Positions 10,672-21,989 of a DNA stretch of 64,000 nt are shown here, piece by piece (position 1 is the first letter of the stretch; each line of letters opens with the position of its first letter). Below the pieces are notes generated by a model. The model did no database searches. It was not told the origin of the DNA and saw nothing but the letters and a program-made list of their open reading frames with translations. This DNA comes from Cladorhizidae sp. MBARI D1340-BT2 (Eukaryota > Porifera > Demospongiae > Poecilosclerida > Cladorhizidae): assembly GCA_028752905.1 (NCBI GenBank), contig JAQNBH010000015.1:13778036-13842035 (forward strand). The letters run 5' to 3'. Made by a program: the position numbers and the translations under genes.

Positions 10672-12923
10672 TCCCTTCCTTCTCCTTCGAGGGCTGACGG
10701 CTGGGGGAACTTGTCTGATGTCGTCCAGGATTGTCGGGACATTCCATCTGCATTTGCATTTTGTGATCCTGGTCGATGAACCACGTCAAACAGGTATGGC
10801 TGCAAAGCCAGTGACCATCTTGCTAGACGACCGTTCTCGTCTCTCATTTGAGTCAGGTATCGGAGGCTGCTATGATCCGTCACAATGGTGAAGAGAGCCC
10901 CACTGAGATATACTCTGAAATGCCTGACTGCCTCCACAACAGCCAGGCACTCCTGCTCGGTAACAGTATACCTGGTCTCGGCTGGCTTGAGTTTCCTGGA
11001 GTAATAGGCCACTGGCCTGTCCATCTCATCTTCTCCCAGTTGGCTGAGGACAGCACCAATTCCTACTCCTGACGCATCAGTGTAGAGCAGAAATGGCTTC
11101 TCCTCGTCTGGGCTGACCAAAACTGAGTCTTCCGTGAGACTTGTCCTGAGCTGCCAAAAGGCTGCCAGCCTTTCTGTCGTCCACTCTATCCTGTCAGGTG
11201 CCTGCTTCCGAGTTGTCTCCGTCAAAGGCACTGCTATGGATCCAAATCCTGGAACGAACCGTCTATAATAGTTCGCTAACCCCAAGAAGGATCTCATGTC
11301 TTTCTTCTTGAGGGGCTTGGGGTAATTTGTAAGAGCATCAATTTTGGCCTGCAATGGACGTACTTCCCCGGCTCCTACTCTGTGACCCAAGTACTGACAA
11401 GTGGGTTCGGCCAAGTTACACTTTGTTGGCTTGAGTACCAGTCCCGTCTCTTCTAGTCTTGAAAATACTGCTTCCAGGTGGACAATATGTTCCTCAAAGG
11501 TCTTGCTAAAGACGATAATGTCGTCAATATAAGCTGCTGCGAATCCAGCCATGTCGGCTAGCATGCTGTTCATTAAACGTTGAAAAACGGATGGAGCATT
11601 TTTCAGCCCAAATGGCATTCTGACATACTCCCACTTTCCATGCTGAGAAATAAAGGCCGTCTTACATACTGAATCCTTGTGGACAATGATCTGATGATAT
11701 CCTCTTTCAAGGTCCAGAGTTGAAATGTGTGTTGCCTGTCCCAGCTTATCAATCAGTTCGTCTATTCTTGGGAGAGGGAATGGATCTGATTTTGTAACTG
11801 CATTGAGCCGTCTGTAGTCAATGCATAGACGTACTCCACCATCTTTCTTTCCCACTAGCAAGGCCGGTGATGCCCAGGGGCTTTTGGATGGCCTGATGAC
11901 TCCAATCTCCAACAGTTTCCTGATTTCATCATTCATGATTTGGAGCTTTCTTGGGTCCAGTCTATATGGTGGCCGGCTGATGGGGTAGGCATCCCCTGTC
12001 TCCAATCTTATCTCTGCTTCTCTTGCACAGCCTTGACCAATCAACCGTCCATGTCTTGCTACCAGCTCCTCCAGTTGTTCTCTCTCTTTAGCTGAAACAT
12101 TTTGGCTGATGGTCATTCTGCCTTCCCCTCCTTCCTCTGGTTTTTTTATCAAGTCATCCACTGTTAGCTCTGTGATAGCCAAACATGCTGCAGTTGGGGA
12201 GTTGAACTCTTTGAGAAGGTTAATGTGTCTCTTTATTCTCCTCCTCGGGTGATCCGGCATAGACAGCTCGTATGTCAGCTCATCAATCTTCTTGATGACT
12301 GAGTATGGACCGTCCCATTCTGCCAAAAGTTTTGGGCCTACCACAGGTGTTCTCAATAGCACCAGATCACCTGGCTGGAAGGACCTCTGTCGTGCTTTCT
12401 TGTCATATCTCTCCTTGTACAAAGCCTTCTTCCCTTCCTCCTGTTCACGAGATAGCCCTTTCAGTAGTTCCATTCGGTCCTGGATAGTTGTAATGTAGGT
12501 TATCACATCAGTTGGTGTTGCTTCTGTAGCTGTCCATCTCGTACTCAGGGTCTGTAATGGTCCCTTGATCTGTCTGCCATATAACAGTTCCGATGGTGTG
12601 AACCCTGTAGTCTCGTGAGGTGCTCGTCGGTATTCTCCTAGGATGTGTGAGAGGGCTAAGTCCCACTGCCCTTTCCACAACTTCAAAGTTTTCCTCAACA
12701 TAGTCTTCAGGGTCGAGTTGAATCTTTCAACCATGCCGTCAGATTCTGGATGGTAGGGTGTTGTTTTGATTCCCTTTACTCCCATTAGTTTGTGTAGTTC
12801 CTGCATGAGGCGACTCACAAAATTTGTACCCCAGTCCGTTAAGATCTCTTCTGGCACTCCTACTCGTGTAAACAGCACCATTAATTCATCAGCTATGGTC
12901 TGGCTGTCGGTTTTCCTCTGCAA
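10644..12923 (-). pseudogene. Downstream part of pol: integrase core and C-terminus, reverse transcriptase, RNase H
   Basis: One open frame of about 759 codons on the minus strand. It starts inside the integrase core, cut off from its N-terminal half by the inverted insertion. The order is as follows. Second and third integrase catalytic residues are in ILTDWGTNF and DGMVERFN (residues ~25-70). A GPY/F-like segment LLAEWDGPYSVIKKI lies at ~212-226. Reverse transcriptase follows at ~310-520, with CIDYRRLN, the catalytic YIDDIIVF, and MPFGLKNAPSVFQ. RNase H lies at ~595-720, with LLYTDASGVGIGAVL and VTDHSSLRYL. The stop falls within the 3' LTR. All catalytic residues I looked for are present. 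In this copy the protein could not be made as one polyprotein. The apparent start codon is a TTG at the insertion junction, so it is not a true start. Confidence 0.9.
10672..10688 (-). other. Polypurine tract
   Basis: In element sense a 17-base all-purine run ends exactly at the start of the 3' LTR. It is the standard plus-strand primer site in LTR elements. The last two bases before the LTR are GA. Confidence 0.85.
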
Positions 12924-13455
12924 TTCTCAGCGAGTCGTTGACCCTACTAGGGCGCAGTCAACAATATCAACCGTATACGTGTGTGACACGTGTAACACAA
13001 CAATAAACAAGTGTTCTGTTGTTGTTGTTGTTGTTGTTAGGTGCCTTTTAAAGGACAAGTCAAAGTGAAGGGGCAGTGGAATTGAATGATGTCACCGGGC
13101 AGCTGGTGACAAGATAGAACTTAAACTAACAGTAATTACATGCACATACATACTCAGTATGGTATTGTGTTTATTGGTGTCAGTTGATGTGTTAATTAGG
13201 GTTGCAAACCCAACGTGTTCTAAGCCTGGCTGCTCCTCATAAAAGGAGCTGTCCAGAGCCTGTTCTGTGGAGTTCATTGCGAATATAGTTGTCAGTTGTG
13301 TTTTGTTATTAAAGCTTCTACAACCAACTTCAATTGTACAGTGGTAGCCAGCTAGCTACCTGGTGGCAGTTTTACCATAGACAGTTTCGGTTCAGTTCCG
13401 CACCGGCCACAGGGTTACCAGTCGACCCTGTGACATCTGGTGGCAGCGGTGGGAT
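12914..13455 (+). repeat. Inverted copy of host flank + 5' LTR + primer site, inserted in the integrase core
   Basis: This block is the reverse complement of 15955-16499: about 165 bases of sequence from outside the element, then an LTR (13090-13435), then the tRNA-Leu primer site (13438-13455). Its edges coincide with short homologies. At one side TCCTCTGCA (12914-12922) is shared by target and donor; at the other GTGGGAT (13449-13455) is shared. In the undisturbed integrase the two words would be adjacent. The net insert is about 526 bases against 529 in the donor; the gap is one CAA unit. There is no target duplication. Small differences from the donor include a CAA-tract change and GA instead of TC next to the LTR. 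Confidence 0.88.
13090..13435 (+). repeat. Inverted third LTR copy (346 bp)
   Basis: It runs TGTCACCGGG...CCCTGTGACA on the plus strand, opposite to the two terminal LTRs. It carries gtcgac like the 5' LTR but ccggtg like the 3' LTR, so it matches neither exactly. Confidence 0.92.
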
Positions 13456-15864
13456 GGCTTCTGGCCATCTGGTAGCAAAATCAACGATCACCAAGATGTG
13501 CTTGTGTCCCAGTTTTGTTCTGGGCAGGGGTCCTACCATGTCCATGCCGATTCTCGCAAATGGAACATCAATAACTGGGAGAGGTTTCAGAGGTGCTCTG
13601 TGCTTAGACTGATAGGCTGATTTCTGACACTCTGGGCAGGCAAGGCACAACTTCTTGACGTCTGTATGCACTCCTGGCCAGAAATAGTCGTCCAAGATCC
13701 TTTGAGTGGTCTTATCCCGTCCCAAGTGGCCTGGTCGGTGGGCCAGTGACAATACTAATGTCCTGTGCTGTTTGGGTACACATAACTGCAACTTTTCCTC
13801 TCTTAGTCTGTCTTCAGACTTCCTCCATAGAAGGTTGTCCTTCTCCACAAACTCTGAATCTCCTTTGTTTGCTTTACTCCAGCACTTCTTCAACGTTTCG
13901 TCCTGCTTCTGCTCCTTCTGGAACTGTGTTTTGTCGTGATCCAATGGATGGCTGTCTTTATTGGAGACAAAAATGGCTCTGGCCTTTCTCCTACTGGACC
14001 TACTGTCGGGCTGGTCTTCTTCTTCAGACTGCTCATCAATGTCAGAGCCTAGGGTGACTGGATCATTACTGCTTGGGTCTTGCCAAAGCTGGTCGGTTAC
14101 ATCTTCCTCTTCCTCTAATTCGGACTGCTCTGATTCAGGCTCTGGGGTTTCTGGTTCTATCTCCTTAAAGCTGGCTGGCATGGAGGTGTGTTTGGTGTCC
14201 ATCTTCTGGGATCTGGTCTGGACCATATTGACGAGTTCGTCATACAGCAGACGTCTTCCCATTCCCCATAAATCTGGAAAGTCTGTACCCAGTAGCGCAT
14301 CGTACCCTAGGTTTTCCTGAACCGCTACTGTGAGGTCGTCTTGATGTTCACCAATTTCCACTCGGACTGTGGCAAGTGGTAAAGCTGAGATGGTACCATT
14401 GAAGGCCCTCACTTGAATGATTTCTCCTGTTTTGTCCTTCTCCTGAATTAGGCTGCTGTCGACCAGAGTCCGCTCAGCTCCAGTGTCCAGTAGCACTCTG
14501 TTGACTGACTTGCCATTCACTGTTCCAGAGACCAAGGTCTGTCGGTTCACCTCGGTGATGACCAAGTCATTTTCTTGCCGTGGTGTCAGGGGGTTGGCAA
14601 AGTTGATAGCCTCCAATTTAGGTTTGGAGCAATCTAGTCTTTTCCCATGGCACTCTGCAGCAAAATGTCCGTATTGATTGCACTCAAAACATCTGGGTCT
14701 GTTTTGCTTGTCGAATTTTGGTAGGCCTCTACCAGTCTGATCTGACTTCTTCCCAGTCGACTCCTGTGGGGTTGGGGGCTTCTGCTTCCCCTCTGAACTG
14801 CGCTGTTCGCCAGGACGAGGATATCTCTCATCCTTCTTGTGGTGTCTACCCTGATTGGCAGATCTGTCTGATTCTGTGACCACATCGTAGGTCCAACCCC
14901 GGTTTACTACAAAATCATCGGCTAGATTTGCAGCTGCTTCCAAGGTCTTGGGCTTCCCATCTCTTACATGGGTAGCCATCTGTCGAGGCATCAATTTCAG
15001 GAGTGCCTCAGTAGATACTAGTTCCAACACTTCCTTCACTGTGGTACAGCCTCCGGCCCACTTGATTGCTAGATTGTTGTGCCTCCTAGCACAAGTGCTC
15101 CACGTCTCGTCAGTTTCTCGTCTGAGCTGGTCCATCTTCTGACGGTAGGTTTCCCTAGTAATTCGATAGTGGCCAAACAGAGCTCTCTTCAGGGTATCAT
15201 AGTCCTGTCGGCTGTCAGAATCCAACTGGATATACACTTGGGTCGCTTCGGGTGGTAAAATTGGCATCAGATTTCTGGTCCACTGATGACGGGGCAGAGA
15301 GTAGCATTCCATATGAGCTTCGAATGCAGCAAAATACGTCTCTATATCTTCTCCCTTCTCTAGCTTTCTGAAAGTGACTATCTTTTCTGGTGGACGAGTT
15401 GAGGATAGTGGTGATTCGGCTTCACTACGACCATCTGTCGACCTAGCAAGTATTCGTTCCCACATCTGCTCCTTTCTGATGTCGTCTTGTCGACGTTTCG
15501 CTTCTCTTTGGGCCTGTCGACGGCTTTCCTCAATCTGTTGCTGCATAGAGGCCTGCATGAATTGCATGAGCATTGCTATTGTGGGGGGCTGAGCTGGCAT
15601 AGATGCAATTCCACTGACTGTTGGATTGGCAGTAGGTGCTGATCCTAATGTCCATTCCCTGAACTGGTTCATCCCAAAGGGGTCTGCTCCCTGTGGGGGT
15701 TCAGTTTCTGCAAGTTCTGTGGGAGTTTCATCAATTCCTGTTGAAAGTAGTTCGGATGAGTGGGGTTCCAGGTCCCCTGGTTGTCGAGCATTTCCTCGTA
15801 AATTGTAGGTTGCCATCTCCACTTTTACACGGCGAGTCTCTCTGATGTTCACGAAGGAAATCAA
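13449..15864 (-). pseudogene. Upstream part of gag-pol: Gag, CCHC knuckle, protease, integrase N-terminal half
   Basis: One open frame on the minus strand from an ATG at 15864. A second ATG sixteen codons on, at 15816, starts MATYNLRGN and may be the real start. Gag with a long glutamine-rich helix and a capsid-like segment (ETYFAAFEAHMECYSLP) covers residues ~1-390. A CCHC knuckle CFECNQYGHFAAEC lies at ~395-410. The aspartic protease motif LLDTGAERTLV is at ~470. An acidic linker lies at ~560-640. The integrase HHCC zinc-binding region AHRPGHLG...CLACPECQKS is at ~720-775. The first core Asp is in IGMDMVGPL. The frame then runs into the inverted insertion and ends in LTR-derived codons at 13372. 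Protease and integrase lie in the same frame as Gag, so a single Gag-Pol without frameshift is likely. Confidence 0.9.
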
Positions 15865-15954
15865 CGATTGTCAAAACTATGGTAACGAAAATTATGCTTG
15901 CTAAGCCTTGAGCTAGCGAACAAAGAAAAATGGCACTGATCACAACAATTACTT

Positions 15955-15972
15955 ATCCCACCGCTGCCACCA
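15955..15972 (-). other. Primer binding site matching tRNA-Leu
   Basis: The plus strand reads atcccaccgctgccacca, which is what I recall as the 3' end of a eukaryotic tRNA-Leu including the CCA tail. It lies two bases from the 5' LTR. The match is 18 bases. The isoacceptor cannot be fixed from this alone. Confidence 0.75.
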
Positions 15973-15974
15973 GA

Positions 15975-16320
15975 TGTCACAGGGTCGACTGGTAACCCTG
16001 TGGCCAGTGCGGAACTGAACCGAAACTGTCTATGGTAAAACTGCCACCAGGTAGCTAGCTGGCTACCACTGTACAATTGAAGTTGGTTGTAGAAGCTTTA
16101 ATAACAAAACACAACTGACAACTATATTCGCAATGAACTCCACAGAACAGGCTCTGGACAGCTCCTTTTATGAGGAGCAGCCAGGCTTAGAACACGTTGG
16201 GTTTGCAACCCTAATTAACACATCAACTGACACCAATAAACACAATACCATACTGAGTATGTATGTGCATGTAATTACTGTTAGTTTAAGTTCTATCTTG
16301 TCACCAGCTGCCCGGTGACA
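15975..16320 (-). repeat. 5' LTR (346 bp)
   Basis: TG...CA ends, same length as the 3' LTR. GAATT follows directly at 16321. Confidence 0.92.
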
Positions 16321-16325
16321 GAATT
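16321..16325. repeat. Target site duplication GAATT, right of the LTR element
   Basis: This matches 10321-10325. Confidence 0.85.
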
Positions 16326-18192
16326 CAATTCCACTGCCCCTTCACTTTGACTTGTCCTTTAAAAGGCACCTAGCAACAACAACAACAACAACAACAGAAC
16401 ACTTGTTTATTGTTGTGTTACACGTGTCACACACGTATACGGTTGATATTGTTGACTGCGCCCTAGTAGGGTCAACGACTCGCTGAGAATTGCAGAGGAG
16501 AATCCCGCCAACCAAACAGCAGATGTTTTGGTAGAGGGTCGATCAGCTACAGCAGACTCCTTATTAAAAAAATCCACAAACCAAACAGCACAACTGTGCG
16601 GCAGTTATTCGTTCCACTTATAGCAATACTTGTGATAGGATGTGCATGGAACATTTGTAGTCTTCTGGCACTATTTAATGAATATGCAAGTTTTGCGAGG
16701 GGGGGAGGGGAAGAAGAGAGATAGAAGTGTTAGATCCATGAAGATGAAAGTCAAGATATTTCCACACTTTCTAGATCTGCTGCTTTACTATGTTAGCGAA
16801 GGATCCGAGGGACACTGGGAGTCTTTTTGGTGCCAAATCGGCCGATACCAAAACCATTTAGACAGCTAAGAAACTGCCAATGCGAGTTTGACCTGAGAGA
16901 AGAGCTCTCTGGTTTTGGTTGTGTTTGTTGCTATCCATCATTTTGAAATAGAGTATAGGAAGTGCAACCACACACACACCAAATATATCTTTTGACAAAT
17001 ATATCTTTTGACAGCCAGCTGCTCAGTATAACTCAAGAACTAAGCAATATAGCAGATGTTATTCTTTACCATGTTAAGACTATAAGTCAGAGTGGAATAT
17101 GGTGAATCATCTCACGAGCAGGTACGACAAGTGGTGTATTCTACACTTATAATAATAATTACTATACCTAACGTAAAGGTTCGTCGGCCTTGATTGACAC
17201 CATCTATACTACACATTAAAGCCACTTCTAGATATCTTGACAGTACTTATACCTCAATTGCTGTCAATAAATTGCTTAACTGACTCTACATTCAAAACAA
17301 CTGCTTCTGCTAGGTTGGAAAATGTTGCCATAATTCTTGGAAAAGGGTAGTTAAATGGCTGAGCATGCCCAGTAGAGCGTTAAATAACTAGAGTGGAATA
17401 TCTAACGCTGCACCTTTAGGAAAATAGTTTATATAACAACAACAACAAAAAAGATTTTATTTGGTCAATATTTGGTCAAAAAAGGAAAGGCATCAAGGAG
17501 TGTACCCACGTACATTAGAACCTGGACGACCCTTTACCAATTAAGATAGTGCTTCTTTTTTGACTGCCTATCCAAATATAGTGTTTGCTTTAAAAACAAA
17601 ACACAGTTCTGGTTTTGCAGTAGTGTTGGCTGCTTTAACCACCCGAGATGAACCACTCCTGTTAAGATTTACACCACACAAGCCAGCACACACCACATTT
17701 TGTCATTGGAGTCACGCCAGGGATCTGCTACAAACCTCCTTCAAAGGACTCAGCGAGAGCTGAATGGAGAACTCCAGAACTAACTAAGCAGAGCATGCGT
17801 CAATCTTTACCATTGTTAGCGTACAGACGAATGATGCTTGCCGGATTATTTGAAGAAAATTATTCATAAGTAAAAAGAGCTCTGCCAGTGTGAGTTTTAG
17901 CTGAGATTGAACTTTTCTTTTTGGGGGAGGAGGAGGGGGAAGGCATTAACCATTTAAAAAGTGTGTCAAACCAAATATAGGAAGTACAAGAGTATTCCCT
18001 GATATGCATACATTAGAATCATAAGTAGTTACTCGACTTTATTGCCTTTGTAACTATTGTCACAAGAGTAAGGTTCTCAGTAAGCCAACTGATGCTTTGT
18101 TCCAGTATTGCGCACGCACACACACAAGCAATTTATCATATGCACATTCCTTGAATAAGGCACATACACATTCACCCCACACACTACCACAG
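16326..18192. other. Intron sequence with two copies of a short dispersed repeat
   Basis: The first ~170 bases are the donor of the inverted insertion in the element. A (CAA)n tract lies at about 16374-16397. Two related segments, about 16868-16970 and 17880-17985, share a gcgagttt/gtgagtttta start and an ataggaagt end with 6645-6765. Beyond these I see no gene. The copy B equivalent is 49574-51440. Confidence 0.35.
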
Positions 18193-18288
18193 GCCATACT
18201 TGGCTCCCAAGAGGACCACATGCACAACGCCTACGAGGACACACAAATAACCGGTCCTCAGCACTGCCTTAGATGCTGCGGACAAGAG
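18193..18288 (+). other. Candidate plus-strand exon (weak)
   Basis: An acceptor-like cactaccacag precedes 18193 and a donor-like gtaaat follows 18288. The 96 bases give 32 open codons with the readable end QHCLRCCGQE. It lies antisense inside the last intron of the ZFYVE26-like gene. A chance open stretch or a fragment of an unrecognised repeat is equally possible; no family is recognised. The copy B equivalent is 51441-51536. Confidence 0.25.
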
Positions 18289-18346
18289 GTAAATAAAGAC
18301 ATCTTATGCAACCTAAAATCACTTGCCCAGCACCTTATACCCTTAG

Positions 18347-19045
18347 CCCAGAGAGTGGCTTCACTTCTGCCAACACCCCACAGCAAAGCACTAGGGATGA
18401 AGTATGTGAGAGCCCAGAGAGTGGCTTCACTTCTGCCAACACCCCACAGCAAAGCACTAGGGATGAAGTATGTGAGAGCCCAGAGAGTGGCTTCACTTCT
18501 GCAAACACCCCACAACAAACACTAGGGATGAAGTATGTGAGAGCCCAGAGAGTGGCTTCACTTCTGCCAACACCCCACAACAAACACTAGGGATGAAGTA
18601 TGTGAGAGCCCAGAGAGTGGCTTCACTTCTGCCAACACCCCACAACAAAACACTAGGGATGAAGTATGTGAGAGCCCAGAGAGTGGCTTCACTTCTGCCA
18701 ACACCCCACAACAAACACTAGGGATGAAGTATGTGAGAGCCCAGAGAGTGGCTTCACTTCTGCCAACACCCCACAGCAAGCACTAGGGATGAAGTATGTG
18801 AGAGCCCAGAGAGTGGCTTCACTTCTACCAACACCCCACAGCAAGCACTAGGGATGAAGTATGTGAGAGCCCAGAGAGCAGCTTCACTTCTGCCAACACC
18901 CCACAGCAAGCACTAGGGATGAAGTATGTGAGAGCCCAGAGAGCAGCTTCACTTCTGCCAACACCCCACAGCAAGCACTAGGGATGAAGTATGTGAGAGC
19001 CCAGAGAGCAGCTTCACTTCTGCCAACACCCCACAGCAAGACTAG
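18347..19045. repeat. Minisatellite, about 11 x 65 bp
   Basis: The unit starts gcccagagagtggcttcact and contains caacaccccacaac and tagggatgaagtatg. The later units have agagagcagc instead of agagagtggc, so the array has two unit classes in blocks. Sixty-five is not a multiple of three, so apparent open frames through it are not coding. Confidence 0.9.
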
Positions 19046-19204
19046 GGATGAAGTGTACATGAGTCACATATGGGTAGGCATGGCGATACAAACTCTCCCA
19101 GCCAACTGCCTAGTATGTTACTCCTCTCTTTGTTCCCTCATTACTTTGCTTCTCTCGCTGATCAGCATGGCCACCAACTTCTCCACTTGCTTGCCCTGTG
19201 CAGA

Positions 19205-19570
<366 letters not shown>

Positions 19571-19673
19571 ATTAACTTAAAACACATAAAAATGTCAGTT
19601 ACATGTAGGCCCAAAGTACCCAGTACAGAGGCAAGTTCCCCCTCTGCACTGATGGATAACATTTGGTATTACC

Positions 19674-19822
19674 ATTACTACCACTACTACTGCTGCTGCT
19701 ACTACTACTATTACTACTACTTCTACTACTACTACTACTACTTATACTATTACTACCACTACTACTGCTGCTACTACTACTACTTATACTACTACTACTA
19801 TTGCTATTACTACTACCTATCA
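19674..19822. repeat. Imperfect (ACT)n microsatellite
   Basis: ACT triplets are interrupted by GCT, ATT and TATACT variants. The copy B equivalent is 52922-53070. Confidence 0.85.
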
Positions 19823-20009
19823 AAATAAACTAGCCTTTCCAAATGCTTGCCACCTTCGACCCTCAAATAGTATTTTCCTGATCGTAGAAGTTGAATGAAG
19901 AGCACTCTCACCATGCCTGATATTATTGTTGATCCAGCATGAAGGGTCAGAGTTCATTATTCAGAAATGACAGCAAAACCAGCTCCAACATTTCAGCTGT
20001 CTGCATACC

Positions 20010-21495
20010 TGTACAACCAGTTCTGTGTCTCCAATTCTATCTACATACATGTACACACTAGCTCTGTGTCTCCAACTCTATATACATACATGTACACTCT
20101 AGCTCTGTGTCTCCAACTCTATCTACATACATGTACACTCCAGCTCTGTGTCTCCAACTCTATCTACATACATGTACACTCCAGCTCTGTGTCTCCAACT
20201 CTATCTACATACTATCTACATACCAGTTCTGTGTCTCTAACTCTATCTACATACCTGTACACACCAGCTCTGTGTCTCCAACTCTATCTACATACATGTA
20301 CACTCTATCTACATACATGTACACTCTAGCTCTGTGTCTCCAACTCTATCTACATACCAGTTCTGTGTCTCAAACTCTATCTACATACATGTACACTCCA
20401 GCTCTGTGTCTCCAACTCTATCTACATACATGTACACTCCAGCTCTGTGTCTCCAACTCTATCTACATACTATCTACATACCAGTTCTGTGTCTCTAACT
20501 CTATCTACATACCTGTACACACCAGCTCTGTGTCTCCAACTCTATCTACATACATGTACACTCTATCTACATACATGTACACTCTAGCTCTGTGTCTCCA
20601 ACTCTATCTACATACCAGTTCTGTGTCTCAAACTCTATCTACATACATGTACACACCAGCTCTGTGTCCCTAACTCTATCTACATACATGTACACACCAG
20701 CTGTGTCTCCAATTCTATCTACATACCAGATCCGTGTCTTTAACTCTATCTAAATACATGTACACACCAGCTGTGTCTCCAACTCTATCTACATACATGT
20801 ACACACCAGCTCTGTGTCTCCAACTCCATCTACATACATGTACACACCAGCTCTGTGTCTCCAACTCCATCTACATACATGTACACACCAGCTGTCTCCA
20901 ATTCTATCTACACACCAGCTCTGTGTCTCCAATTTTATCTACATACATGTACACACCAGCTGTGTCTCCAACTCTATCTACAAACATGTACACTCCAGCT
21001 CTGTATCTCCAACTCTCTATCTACATACATGTACACACCAGCTGTATGTCTCTAACTCTATCTACATACCAGATCTGTGTCTCTAACTCTATCTACATAC
21101 ATGTACACACCAGCTGTGTCTCCAATTCTATCTACATACCAGATCTGTGTCTCTAACTCTATCTACATACATGTACACACCAGCTGTGTCTCCAATTCTA
21201 TCTATATACCAGATCTGTGTCTCTAACTCTATCTACATACATGTACACACCAGCTGTGTGTCTCCAATTCTATCTACATACCAGAGCTGTGTCTCTAACT
21301 CTATCTACATACATGTACACACCAGCTGTGTCTCCAATTCTATCTACTGTACATACCAGATCTGTGTCTTTAACTCTATCTACATACATGTACACACCAG
21401 CTGTGTCTCCAATTCTATCTACATACCAGATCTGTGTCTCCAATTCTATCTACATAGATGTACACAGCAGCTCTGTGTCTCTAACTCTATCTACT
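20010..21495. repeat. Minisatellite of ~41-bp units with a 258-bp higher-order repeat
   Basis: The basic unit holds ctctgtgtctccaactctat, ctacatacatgtacac and ccag, with lengths of about 25-42 bp. Around 20125-20640 a 258-bp block occurs twice; the tell-tale actatctaca join is at 20211 and 20469. Later units carry cagctgtgtctccaattct and cagatctgtgtct alternating. Open frames through it are a consequence of the repeat. Confidence 0.9.
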
Positions 21496-21677
21496 TTTAC
21501 CCATATATGCCGAAAAATGAGGAAGGCCTTGATAAATGAGAAATTAAAGAGACATACATGCACATGTACAGTGCTCACCCTGATTCATTTCCTCATGCAA
21601 TGTTGTTACGTACACAAACACACATCATGACATGTGTGCGCACACCCACCCACCCACACATGCATGCACACACAAAC

Positions 21678-21872
21678 CTCTCTGGGCTGATTGGCCAAGA
21701 CTTTGATGGCAGCCATGACAATATCGTCGTTCATGACATCAAGAGAGACGGCTCTGCTTTGGTAATCCTTAAAAATGTACTGGAGCAGGAACCGGATATC
21801 TCCGTAGCGTTGTCTCAGGGCAAGGCCTCGGGCAGCATCGCAGAATACCTGCCTCAGGTTCAGCTTGAAATT
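21678..21872 (-). CDS. Penultimate exon of the ZFYVE26-like gene
   Basis: On the minus strand an acceptor (cctcgtttag) precedes 21872 and a donor (gtttgt) follows 21678. The 195 bases are exactly 65 codons in phase 0 at both ends. Readable blocks are RQVFCDAARGLALRQRYGDI and DDIVMAAIKVLANQPRE. These are helical, leucine/alanine-rich segments typical of an alpha-solenoid. The frame joins without a break to the exon at 27024-27069 on one side and to the terminal exon at 7174-7356 on the other. The intron to the terminal exon is 14.3 kb and holds the LTR element. Confidence 0.65.
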
Positions 21873-21989
21873 CTAAACGAGGAGAACAACAAGTGTTGTT
21901 GTTGTTGTTGTTCTTAACAAACTCACAGTTGACATAAGAAAAATCTAATGACTTTCTCAGTAATGAACTTGAAATTTGTTTTCTCTACG

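Larger units (their letters stand above)
10326..16320 (-). mobile_element. Ty3/gypsy LTR retrotransposon, Gmr1-like domain order, with inverted internal insertion
   Basis: This is a complete element on the minus strand: 346-bp LTRs at both ends, a GAATT target duplication, a tRNA-Leu primer site, a polypurine tract, and gag-pol in between. The order of domains is Gag, CCHC, protease, integrase, reverse transcriptase, RNase H. Integrase before reverse transcriptase is the order known for the Gmr1 group and for Ty1/copia, not for ordinary Ty3/gypsy. The reverse transcriptase itself is of Ty3/gypsy type. The two LTRs differ at two sites that I can see (gtcgac against gtcaac, ccagtg against ccggtg), so the insertion is young. 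A 526-bp inverted copy of its own 5' region interrupts the integrase core. It lies in an intron of the ZFYVE26-like gene in the gene's orientation. Confidence 0.92.

Noticed and set aside
12926..13455. A second, independent solo LTR inserted in the integrase
   Set aside because: It carries host flank on one side and the primer site on the other, has no target duplication, and matches the element's own 5' end.
13334..14320. Plus-strand frames of 90-119 codons opposite gag-pol
   Set aside because: They are antisense shadows of the long minus-strand coding frame.
18258..18779. Open frames on both strands through the 65-bp array
   Set aside because: The unit length is not a multiple of three and the frames shift with each unit; the array differs in unit order between the two copies.
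20107..21630. Several overlapping open frames of 120-190 codons
   Set aside because: They result from the ~41-bp repeat, which lacks stops in more than one frame; no start context, domain or splice signal supports them.
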